From contig CM020619.1 of NCBI GenBank assembly GCA_009829735.1, forward strand, positions 24,763,554-24,827,553: a stretch of DNA of 64,000 nucleotides, written 5' to 3'. Position numbers and translations under genes: made by a program. Shown in pieces: positions 1 through 8,912 of this stretch; position 1 is the first letter of the stretch; every line of letters begins with the position of its first letter. The notes under the pieces are model-generated. The model was not told the DNA's origin. It did not search any database and saw only the letters and a program-made list of their open reading frames with translations. Origin of the DNA: Pyropia yezoensis. Taxonomy: Eukaryota; Rhodophyta; Bangiophyceae; Bangiales; Bangiaceae.

Positions 1-1121
1 GGCTGCGTGTGGGGGAATTCTCGGCGTCTCGCTATTGAAGGTGATGCGAGCCTCGCTGCCGGCGGTGGTGTGATCCGTCTGCTGCGCGTCAAGGTGTTTT
101 TTCTGTGTGTTTTCTGTGAGTCATTGGTTGGCTACAGCGTTGTACGTAGGGCGTCCGCGTATGAGAGCATATAGGGGCGGCCGGGCAGGATATGGACGGC
201 TGCGAAGAGTAGCGTACGCATCCCTGTTGATCAGGGCACGGGTGCTGATCAGGCGACATAAGCACCGCACAAGCGACTAATGAATCATTAATAAACGGGA
301 GATTCTGAGATTTCCTGTCTGGCTTCTGTCATGTGGGGCGTGACTTGCCCGAGGCAGTCCCATCGAGGCTCTCATCAATCAGTATCGCAGCACGTCCACG
401 ATAGGGCTCCAAGCTCAACGAGGGCCAACCGCGGGCCCAACGCAGTCCCATCGAAACTGCGTCTCGATGAGATGTACACAATCTGTGACGATGGGTCCGA
501 TCCTGTCGTGATTGGCATGGAGGGTGCCGACAGTTGCAACGTCCAGCTCTGCTCCATGCCAGCGTCTCCAACACAATTAGCGGGGCTGTGCTATGTTTGT
601 GAACGACGCGTGAGGTGGCCTGCAGTCCACCTAATTGTTTTGGCCGATGGGCCAGGCTGAACGTTGGCCAGGGACTCGTGAGCAGTCAAGTGAGACAGCT
701 TGGAAGGATGTCATTCACGATGAGGATGGCGGAGAGATGAGCAGGCGGGGGTGGCAGCCACACGGTGCGAGGTCGGTGACCCCGACCTGTTCATGTGGCA
801 ATGCGTGCGGGGCGGCGATGCAAGAGCGCCCCCCCTTCCGAGCCCAAGATGCGTCCCAGCGCGGCCAAACTCACTCCATCTCTGCGGTTACCAAGTCCTG
901 TCACGTCACCACCCCCCCAAGCCCAGTGCCCTCTCTGTGAACCACCACGCACAGGGAGGCGCCGCAGTGGGGGAAACAGACGGTGACGGAGACTCCGCGG
1001 TCGCGGCGAGGAGCGGCCGCCCCCGCCGTGCCATCGACTGCTGCTGCCGCTGAGGCCGCCACGGCCGCCGCTGCTGCTGCCGCCGCCGCCGCCGCCTCCG
1101 CCGCCTCCGCCGCCGCCGCCG
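1..1121. other. No gene called; GC-rich flank of Copia-A
   Basis: No frame looks convincingly coding in the first 900 bases. From about 983 to 1121 a plus-strand frame is almost pure alanine (GCC/GCT/GCG runs). If Copia-A and one copy of its target duplication are removed, this frame joins position 5855 and runs on with a basic stretch (MRKRREGERERGR). A neighbouring frame there reads ERDIQTLLGWEEACRRRDAE. This could be a host coding exon split by the transposon and carrying a frame error, but low complexity makes it weak. Confidence 0.2.
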
Positions 1122-1328
1122 TGTCCCGGTGCAAACAAAGGCGCGTTGGTCGTTCTATTGTCCGACGCTAACGGCTCCACGCCGCGACCCTAAAGGTCCC
1201 CACGTACCCGCTTAGATCCCTACCCAATCTCCCCACGATCTGGTCGATCGCGGGGCCACGTAAATCCCACTCGGACATCCTGTCCCACTGCGGGGTCACC
1301 GGCGCCGTACCGACCGTACACCCCAACA
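1122..1328 (-). repeat. Copia-A 3' LTR
   Basis: 207 bp, matching 5643-5849 except at four positions that I could see. It is followed at 1329-1337 by the polypurine tract (minus-strand sense) and preceded at 1117-1121 by the target duplication cgccg. Confidence 0.95.
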
Positions 1329-1357
1329 CTTCCCCACGGCTACGGGGGCCACGCAAC

Positions 1358-2775
1358 TCACCCGACTTGGCAGCCCACTGCCATCACGCCCAGCCCCTTA
1401 CGGAACCGCTCGAAGGCATCACGAGGGAGAGCCTTCGTAAACCCGTCTGCAAGCTGCTGCGCAGACAGCACGTACACCACCACCACCTGCTGCCGCTCCA
1501 CGCCATGGCGATGCACGCCTGGTTGTCTTCCTTGAGGTCGACCGGGCCCGCATCCTCCCCCAGGTCGCCCACCACGCGCCGCAGCCACAGGCTGTCCTTC
1601 ACTGCCTCGGCCGCAGCGACATACTCCGCCGCGGCCGTCGACGTAGCCACTAGACGCTGCATACGGCTGCGCCAGGAGATGGCCCCACCATGCAGGGTGA
1701 ACACGAAGCCAGTTGTCGACTTGCGTGTGATCTTGTCGCCCGCGAAGTCAGAGTCCACCCAGCCCTCCATGCGCGCCCCCTTGACGTACACAATCCCCAT
1801 GTCGCGGGTCCCTTGGAGGTAACGCAGCACCCCCTTGGCAGCCCGCCAGTCCGCCTCGGTGGGGCTGGACATGCGGCGCGCCAGCTTCCCGACCGCGTAG
1901 GCGACGTCGGGGCGCGTCTGGTTGGTCAGGTACATCAGGGATCCAACCAGCTCGGCGAAGCGGTTCCCGCCTGGGAGCGGCTCGCCTCCGCCCAGCTCCG
2001 TTCCCCGCACCATGGGGGTGTGGTTGGCCTTGCTGTCCTCCATGTTGAGCTCCTTCAACAGGTTGATGATGTGGCGGGGGTTGGACAGCGCCACCGTGCC
2101 CGCCTTCCTGTCCCACAGCACCTGCATGCCGAGGTAGGACTTGACCACCCCCATGTCCCTGACGCTGAAGTGTTGCGATATGCGGCGCTTGACGTCCTGG
2201 ACCGCGTCCGGGTTGGGGCCGCCCACTAGGATGTCGTCCACGTGGACCTCCACCCTGACGGTCGCCCCGTCCTTGTGGAAGATGTAGACGCACTTGTCGG
2301 CCTTGGACTGGACCCCGCCCTCCTCCACGAGCTTCCCGTGTAGGTGCTTGCCCCACAATTGGCCGGCCTGCTTAGTGCCATACATGGCCATCAGCAGGAG
2401 GGCATCCTCCCCGGCGTCTTCGAGGCCGTCGGGGATGACGATGTACACGTCCATGTCCATGGCCGCATACACGTAGGCTGTCTTGATGTCCAGGTGGTGG
2501 ACGTGCCAGCCCCGCGCCGCCGCTGTGCCCAGGAACGCGCGCGTCGTTGCCGCCGCCGGCACGGCGGCCCAAGACTCTCGGAAATACTTGCCCGGCTGCT
2601 GCCGGTTGCCCTGGCCCACCAGGCGGCACTTGGGCCGCTCGACCTCCCCCGCCTGGTTGGCCTTGTACTCAAAGAGGACGCGGGTGCCCAGCCTCCGTGC
2701 ACCCGCCGGCGCCTTCTTCTTCTCCCACACGCGGTGGTCAACCATTGACTGCCGCTCCGCCTTGAGGGCCCCTTC
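1358..2775 (-). pseudogene. Copia-A reverse transcriptase and RNase H (broken)
   Basis: This continues the gag-integrase frame after a single TAG at 2776-2778. The first residues after the stop (EGALKAERQSM) match the usual copia segment that follows DDWP, so the stop most likely replaces a tryptophan codon. The RT has the metal-binding motif VHVDD about 170 residues after the first ATG at 2745. RNase H runs as far as DNQACIAMA near 1510. The expected C-terminal segment QQLADGFTKALPRDAFERF is then found in another frame (about 1358-1500). The stretch normally between these blocks is missing, so a small non-multiple-of-three deletion removed it. The pieces are certainly copia pol; function as it stands is unlikely. 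Confidence 0.9.
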
Positions 2776-5493
2776 CTAGAGGGGCCAATCGTCCCGCTGC
2801 ATGGTTTCCCGCACAGTCTTGGGCGGCGGCGGCTGGTCGCACACCATGATCGGCGCGTTGGCCGGTCCAGCGTCCTTGATCGCGGCCGTGTAGGCGGACG
2901 CGCCGCCGCCATCTTGCCCGTAGCGGCTCGGTGCTTGGCGCCTGCGGCCTGGGTACCGCTGTACCTCGTCCTCGGAGGCTGACGAGTCATCGTCCTCCGC
3001 CAGTGCCCCCGTCAGTAACTTGGCAGCATCAATGGCCGCTTGGACATCGGGGGTGACGGGCGCCTGCTCACCGTGGCTGTTGCTTGTCTCCGGTGAGGAG
3101 GGGATGGTTGTTGCTGCGTCACGGGGCGCGCTGGTGGGGGCGCTGCGGGACAGACCGCCGTTCGCTGGGCTCGCTTCCGCGTCCGCCACCCCGCCCCAAT
3201 GGACTTCCTTCTGCGTAGAGGCATTCGTTGCCTCGTCGAATGCGACGTCCCTGCGCAACACGACGACCTTGCTGCCGTCCAACAGCACGCAGTACGCCCG
3301 CCCGCAGGGCGTGTACCCCATCATCTTGCCGATGGATGTCCGCGGCTCCATGCCCTTGATCTTCTTCGAGGGCTTGAGCGCAAACGCGGTGGATCCCCAC
3401 ACCGCTAGTCCCGACACGTCGGGTCGCTCACCCGTGAACGCCTCCCAGGGGGTGACGTCGAGCCCCTGCTTGGGCGACCGGTTCATGACGTAGGTCGCCG
3501 CGACGGCGGCCTCGGCCCAGAACTCCTGGCTTAGGCCCGACTCGGCCAGGGCCGCGCGGACGCGCTCCTTGATCGTGCGGCTCGCCCTCTCGGCCTTGCC
3601 GTTGCTCTGGGGGCTGTACGATGGGGTTATCTCCACGTCGATCCCCTTCTCCGTGTACCAGCTCTTGAGGTTGTCAGTGATGAACTCCTTGGCGCCGTCG
3701 AAGCGGATGCGCTTCTGCTTCTTCCCGCTGCGTCGCTCGAGCTCGGGGATCTTCCCCCGAATCGCTCGCCCCGCCTCGCCCTTGGCACGGATGGGCACCG
3801 CAACCGTCACGCCGGCGCTGTCCTCGTACAGCACGAGGAGGTAGCGAGAACCGCCGATGGACGCTGGGAAGGGGCCCGTGATGTCCATGTGCAGCAACTC
3901 CATGACGTCCGTCTTGGTGGTCGACTCGGGGAAGGGTTCGCGGGCCATCTTGCCCTCGACGCACGGGCGGCATACCGCTCCAGCCACGCGCTCGGGCGCG
4001 ACCTCCCCGGCCGGCAAGCCATTAACCATCTTGGCCGCCCGCTGCAAGTTGGCGTAGCCCAGGTGGAAAAACCTGCGGTGCCACACCATCGCCGCCCCCG
4101 TCATGGGCGCGGCCGCCATCATCGCCTGCTTGGCGATGGGTTTGCCGACGAGCATATACTGCCCGTCGGTATCTAGCTCCCCGACCGCGTCTGCCCTGGA
4201 CACCACCGCTGTAGGTGCCCCTACGTCGGCCCTGCCGAAGATGTAGCAATGGCCGCGCGCGAAGAGCACCGCCCCGCCCGCCTTGTCGATACGCCCGACC
4301 GACATCAGGTTCTCAGTAAGGCCGGGGACTCGATGTGCGCCCCGCAGCGTGATGGAGCGGGAAGCGCCCTTGCCGTCCACGTTGACGGTTGCCTCCCCGT
4401 GTCCGGTAGTGGCCAGTGTGTCGCCCGAAGCCAGTGTTACTTGTTCACCGCTCCGTCCGTCCCCCACCTTGGACGTCCCCCGCCCGGTGGCGAGGTGGTG
4501 GGTCGCCCCAGAGTCCACCAGCCACGACTCGGCCCGCGCGACATTCTTGTCCTGCGGCGCGGTGCTCACCTCCAGGCGCGCGCAGAAGGCGAGCTTCTTG
4601 TCGTCGCCCCTGTCTCCCCCGTGGGGGCCCTTGCCGCCACGGCCGCCGCATCGCTTGTCGTCTGCCGCACGCCGCTTGTTACAGTCGGCTATCTTGTGGC
4701 CTGGCTTCTTGCAGTAGAAGCATACCGGCTTCTTGTCCTGCCGCCCCCTCTTGTCGTCCCGTTTGATCGACATGGCGGCCAGGTACGCCTGCACCGCCGG
4801 CGGAACGTCCTCGTCCGTGTGGATCTGCAGCTCCTTCTCCACCCCCAGCAGCTTGGCTGTGACTGATGGCAGACGCAACGCGGCGTCCGTGTTCCGCAGA
4901 ACCGTCCTGATCGTGCTGTAGCCCGCGGGGAGCCCGCGAGGGGTGTGCAACACCAAGGTCTGGTCGTCCTTGGTCACGCCCGCCGTTGCCAGGTCGTTGC
5001 GCAACCCCTTGGCCCGGCCGACATACTTGATGATGGTCTCATTCGGGAGCATCCGCAGCATGGTGAGCGCCTCCTCGAGCTCCGCTCGGTGCGACATCGT
5101 GTTGTCCTCAAACAGGACACGGAGGCAGTCCCACGCCTCCGCCGCCGACTTGCAATCGGCAACCAGGTTGAGGAGATGGGGCTTGACAGCCATATGGATC
5201 TGCGCCAGCGCCTTCTCGTCCTTCCGACCCCACTCCTCCAACGCCTTAAGGTTCTTGTCGCGCGCCTCGCGGACCTGCATGGCAGCGGCGTGGGAGGCCA
5301 AAGTGCCCGCCACGTCGCCAGGCGGCGGGATCACCACCTCGGGGCTCGGGATGAGCACGGGCCGCGGCGTCACCACCGCCGCCCAGTTGCCGTTCTCCCG
5401 CAGGTACGCTTTGAAGTAGGTCGACCAGGAGCGGTAGTCCTCGTCGAGCCGCTCGAAGTAGAGCTTCGTGCCTTTGGACCCTTCCCCGTCCAT
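2776..5493 (-). CDS. Copia-A gag-protease-integrase polyprotein, 905 aa
   Basis: It starts at an ATG (5493-5491) and ends at the TAG at 2776-2778. A gag region fills residues 1-250. A CCHC zinc knuckle follows (C258, C261, H266, C271), then an aspartic protease core WLVDSGATHHL around residue 327. The integrase has its HHCC finger (H472, H477, C508, C511) and a DD35E triad (D537, D599, E635) in the usual contexts MDITGPFP, RFDGAKEF and NGKAERASRT. Gag and the first pol domains share one frame, as is usual in Ty1/copia. It should be read together with the downstream RT frame, which is in the same register and is separated from it only by the stop. It may have been made as one polyprotein before that mutation. 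Confidence 0.93.
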   Translation of the reverse strand: MDGEGSKGTKLYFERLDEDYRSWSTYFKAYLRENGNWAAVVTPRPVLIPSPEVVIPPPGDVAGTLASHAAAMQVREARDKNLKALEEWGRKDEKALAQIHMAVKPHLLNLVADCKSAAEAWDCLRVLFEDNTMSHRAELEEALTMLRMLPNETIIKYVGRAKGLRNDLATAGVTKDDQTLVLHTPRGLPAGYSTIRTVLRNTDAALRLPSVTAKLLGVEKELQIHTDEDVPPAVQAYLAAMSIKRDDKRGRQDKKPVCFYCKKPGHKIADCNKRRAADDKRCGGRGGKGPHGGDRGDDKKLAFCARLEVSTAPQDKNVARAESWLVDSGATHHLATGRGTSKVGDGRSGEQVTLASGDTLATTGHGEATVNVDGKGASRSITLRGAHRVPGLTENLMSVGRIDKAGGAVLFARGHCYIFGRADVGAPTAVVSRADAVGELDTDGQYMLVGKPIAKQAMMAAAPMTGAAMVWHRRFFHLGYANLQRAAKMVNGLPAGEVAPERVAGAVCRPCVEGKMAREPFPESTTKTDVMELLHMDITGPFPASIGGSRYLLVLYEDSAGVTVAVPIRAKGEAGRAIRGKIPELERRSGKKQKRIRFDGAKEFITDNLKSWYTEKGIDVEITPSYSPQSNGKAERASRTIKERVRAALAESGLSQEFWAEAAVAATYVMNRSPKQGLDVTPWEAFTGERPDVSGLAVWGSTAFALKPSKKIKGMEPRTSIGKMMGYTPCGRAYCVLLDGSKVVVLRRDVAFDEATNASTQKEVHWGGVADAEASPANGGLSRSAPTSAPRDAATTIPSSPETSNSHGEQAPVTPDVQAAIDAAKLLTGALAEDDDSSASEDEVQRYPGRRRQAPSRYGQDGGGASAYTAAIKDAGPANAPIMVCDQPPPPKTVRETMQRDDWPL

Positions 5494-5624
5494 TGCAGGG
5501 GGTTACCGGGTCCACCGTCCGCACCTCGACACAAACCCCCGCGAGGGAGTGAACGCGCCCGTCCCCTCCAACCCGGATCTTTCACCGGCCTCGTTCCAGG
5601 AGGTAGTTGGCACGGCGCCAGCGA

Positions 5625-5642
5625 CGTGCTGGGCCCATAACC
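5625..5642 (-). promoter_or_regulatory. Copia-A primer-binding site: initiator tRNA-Met anticodon arm
   Basis: The 18 bases directly inside the 5' LTR read cgtgctgggcccataacc on the plus strand. This equals the anticodon stem and loop (anticodon CAT) of eukaryotic initiator tRNA-Met, so the element RNA would pair with that arm and not with the tRNA 3' end. Drosophila copia is known to use a half-length initiator tRNA-Met primer in this way. The match is seen directly; the priming mechanism is inferred. Confidence 0.85.
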
Positions 5643-5849
5643 TGTCCCGGTGCAAACAAAGGCGCGCTGGTCGTTCTATTGTCCGACGCTAACGGCTCCA
5701 CGCCGCGACCCTAAAGGTCCCCACGTACCCGCTTAGATCCCTACCCAATCTCCCCACGATCTGGTCGATCGCGGGGCCACATAAGTCACACTCGGACATC
5801 CTGTCCCACTGCGGGGTCACCGGCGCCGTACCGACCGTACACCCCAACA
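5643..5849 (-). repeat. Copia-A 5' LTR
   Basis: 207 bp, near-identical to 1122-1328. It is flanked outside by the target duplication cgccg (5850-5854) and inside by the primer-binding site. Confidence 0.95.
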
Positions 5850-5854
5850 CGCCG

Positions 5855-7285
5855 CCGCCCCCGCTGCCACAACCGCCGCCTTGCCAGCGGCAATGCGCAA
5901 GAGGCGGGAGGGCGAGCGTGAGAGGGGCCGAGCGCGACATTCAGACGCTCCTCGGGTGGGAGGAGGCGTGCCGCCGGCGTGACGCGGAGGCGGCGGCGGC
6001 GGGCGGCGTGTTGACGGCGCTGGCGCCGCCTGTGCCCGGTGTTGGTGGCAACGGCGGTGGCGGCGCAGGCGGGGGGGGGCGGTGGCGGCGGCGGTAGCGG
6101 CGGCGGCGGCTGTCGGGGGCGTGAGAGCCTGGACGGCAGTTACCGACGCGGCCGTTGATGCAGCCGCAGACGCCGATGACACCATGGCCATGTCGCGCGC
6201 CTGCTCACGCTCTCAGCTGAGGAGGCCATGGAGCCGTTGTCGCATCGGCCGCAGCCCATGCGCTACATTCCTCGCCCCCGTGACTGACGGCGCCGTCGGT
6301 GAGCTGTGGCGCAGAGAGTGCCCGAGCCGCATCGCCTGTGCTGCTGGCAGCGCTGGTCGGCGGCGACTACGGCGGCAGGCGCCGCAAGCTGGGCTCTTCT
6401 GTGGGTATGTGACGTGTAAGAGGGCGTGTGCACTCCTCCGCATAGGAACGCGGCTTGTGCTTAGAGTCCAGCAGACGACACTGCCTAAGCTATAGGAATT
6501 TATTGAGGTCGTCCGCGTGGGTAACCGGGCTTGAAGGAGCGCAGGCGACACCGCCTATGTCCGCCCGAATGATACTGTACAGTGACCTGAGGGACACCTG
6601 TCCAATGAATGCGGCGGGTGCGATGGTGGCGGCCCGACTGGCGGGGCCGTGCGCATGCACCGATCCCTTAGCAGGGTCACTTAGTGAGGGAAGGTGGCGA
6701 ACAGGGTAGAAAGACTTAGCTCTCTCCTCGCGGCCGCGGGGCCAGCTCCCCTACAAGCAAGAAAAACCTCGACATCCAGGTTTCTGACAGATCCTGAAAT
6801 CTGGATGTCGAGGTGCAGAAACCTGATTACGCTGGCCCTCGAGTCGCGGGTGCGCTTGTTGATGCAGTTTAATAAGCTCACGACCGCGGAAGTGGGCATG
6901 TAGTTCCCGGAGGGGCGCGAGGGCAAACGAACGTGCTGGCCGGCGGCTGCGCCCTTGCTTCATACCCCAGATCCCCCAGAGAGGACAGGTGCCCTGTCGG
7001 GGGCCGGATAGCGGGAGATCCCGACCCACCCGCACCATAATCAAGTACAGAAAGGGGTACCGCAAAGAGGCACCTATTGGGGCACGCACAGTAACCCCGT
7101 ATATCACAAAACAAACCACAATAACGATGTTGTGGAAACCTGACCTGGATATCGTGGTTGCGGATACCTGGATGTCCAGCTTCGCATGGGCACATACGCA
7201 AACCAAGACAATGGCAATATGGATGGTCCACAGGAGACGACACAGATGGTGAGGGTCGTCCCCAGCAATCCATGGCATGACCAGC
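5855..7285. other. Intergenic flank between Copia-A and Copia-B
   Basis: Up to about 6290 the sequence is GC-rich and has short coding-like pieces on the plus strand, such as ERDIQTLLGWEEACRRRDAE and HRPQPMRYIPRPRD. They lie in different frames, so they may be remains of a host gene interrupted by Copia-A. From 6300 to 7285 composition is more mixed and I see only a hairpin at 6766-6814. No gene is called. Confidence 0.3.
6766..6814. repeat. Hairpin-forming inverted repeat
   Basis: Arms acctcgacatccag (6766-6779) and ctggatgtcgaggt (6801-6814) are perfect 14-bp complements. After one mismatch, four more pairs (tttc/gaaa) extend the stem, leaving an 11-base loop. Its role is unknown. A related string, cctggatgtcc, occurs near 7170. 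Confidence 0.8.
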
Positions 7286-7670
7286 TGTGAGTTTTCCGGC
7301 TTGGCTGGTGTGCGCATCCTCGCGCTCAGCCGATTTGGTGCCAGGGGGGCCACCTTACATTGGGGACCAATTCGCATGTTGTTTATCTGTACTGTCTCTT
7401 GATTGGATGGCTGGGCGTGTAGGTGGCTTGTTTGCGCGGCCACACCCGTGTGGATGGTGCTGGTGGTGGTATGTTTTGGCCAGTGTTGGCCCAGACCCGC
7501 GTGAGGTGGGCACGCTTATTAGGGCGGGCCTAGCGCCGGTGCGACGGCGGCGGCCGACGCGGGCAGACTTGACACCACGCCGACGCTCCCCTGTTGGGAG
7601 CCTCGGCGCGTGGTGTTGGGTGGTTGGGGAATACACTGCCTGTTTTCTCATCATCTCGCCGACATTCACA
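7286..7670 (+). repeat. Copia-B LTR 1 (5' end of array)
   Basis: 385 bp, TG...CA. It differs from the other two LTRs at about six or seven positions, including a one-base length difference in a G run. The target duplication ccagc is at 7281-7285. Confidence 0.93.
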
Positions 7671-8912
7671 ATCGCGATTTGTCCTTTGGCGAGGACGACG
7701 CGTGCGACGACGGCGTCGTGGACGTGCGGCGCGGGCGGCGGTGTAGGCCATCCGCGCGGAGAGCAGCGTGTGCGCGCTCTGACGACGGCGGCGCAGGCGT
7801 GCGCGGAGAGCGCGGGCAGCGGACGTGCGCTTTGCGAGTCACCGCGGGCGCGGGTGTAGGTGACGGCGCGAGGCTCGTGTGCGTGGTGGGGGTGTCGGGG
7901 TAGTACGTTACGTAACGCGGGAGGTAGAAGCCCCCGGGCGAGCGTGCTGATCCCGACGCTCTCCCACGCACGCGATAGCTATTGCCCTCTCACGCGGCGG
8001 AGGGTGGGGTGTGTATTGACCTGCGTGCTTGTTTGTCTGGCAGAGCTTACCTTGACCTGCTACGCAACCTGGGGCTCACGCCTGTCTAGGTTGGTGGGTC
8101 TCGGTCATATACCTGGCCTTGGGGGTTTGATGCTACGACACCATGGGGTGCTTTCAACTTCCGATCCCGAGTCTTAGTGCTCAGCGGGTGTATGGCCGAT
8201 AGGTCTGCGGTTGGAACCCCCAAGGACACTCGGGTGCGCAGTGATAGCCCCCCGCTTTTCGTTTGTGTGCTAGGTCCCCGCCCAACCAAGACGCACCCCA
8301 AGGCTGAAGCAGTTCAAGGACGACACGCTGAGTCAGCGTAGGGGCAATTCTACAATCAAGCCCGCCGTCGACAAGGTTTTTGAATTGTACGGGAGGCTGC
8401 CCAAGTTAAGTGCGGACACAGTGAGAGGTTTTTTGTGGGTACCGGAGGCTGCGCGGGTTTCGTGGCAAGTCCCTGCAACGCAGTCTGCTGGGCCACGCCT
8501 ATCTGGCAGGCGTACCCGCATTGGCGCCTTACTTTGGCTGTGCTGAGGAGGTAGAGGGCGAGCTCTTTGACCGCAGGGTGGGGGTGGCCGTAATCCTTGG
8601 GTCCCCCAAGTTCTCGCAGTTGGCCCAGCCACTCGAGCTTGTACGGGGGTCCTTGAGTGACCGGTCGTCTCCCTTTGCCCGCACATCTGTGCGGGTGGAA
8701 TGTGGTGCGCCGTGACACCGCTCGCATAGGTCCCGCTGCGTCCCTCCTCCTCTGGAGCCTGAGCGTAGCGGAGAGGCTGAGCTTGTGGGTGCGCTTCGTT
8801 ACGAGTTACTTTGCTGAGGTGCTTTTGCCCGAGCTGCTTTTCTCTTCCTAGCTGGATCTACCTGGAGGCCGACGCAGCAGTGATCATCCAGGTGTACTGA
8901 AGCAGCCCAACC
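7671..8912 (+). other. Copia-B long leader, unit 1
   Basis: A 1242-base stretch lies between the LTR and the first gag ATG and is repeated at 23948-25189. No frame in it looks coding. It contains short palindromes, such as cgttacgtaacg near 7909. Leaders of this length in LTR elements can carry packaging or translation signals, but nothing specific is recognised. Confidence 0.6.

Larger units (their letters stand above)
1122..5849 (-). mobile_element. Copia-A: degenerate Ty1/copia LTR retrotransposon
   Basis: This 4728-bp element has two 207-bp LTRs (1122-1328 and 5643-5849) that begin TG and end CA on either strand. A perfect 5-bp target duplication cgccg flanks it at 1117-1121 and 5850-5854. 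On the minus strand the order is gag, protease, integrase, RT and RNase H, the Ty1/copia order. A purine tract (gtggggaag when read on the minus strand, 1329-1337) sits against the 3' LTR and a primer-binding site sits against the 5' LTR. I count four substitutions between the LTRs, about 98 percent identity. One in-frame TAG and a frame-breaking deletion in RNase H make it non-autonomous as it stands. Confidence 0.95.

Noticed and set aside
5625..5642. Fragment of a tRNA-Met gene
   Set aside because: Only the anticodon arm matches, with no acceptor or T arm around it, and its place against the LTR identifies it as a primer-binding site.
7671..8912. Short frames in the Copia-B leader as extra genes
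   Set aside because: None has protein-like composition. They are duplicated at 23948-25189 only because the whole element is duplicated.
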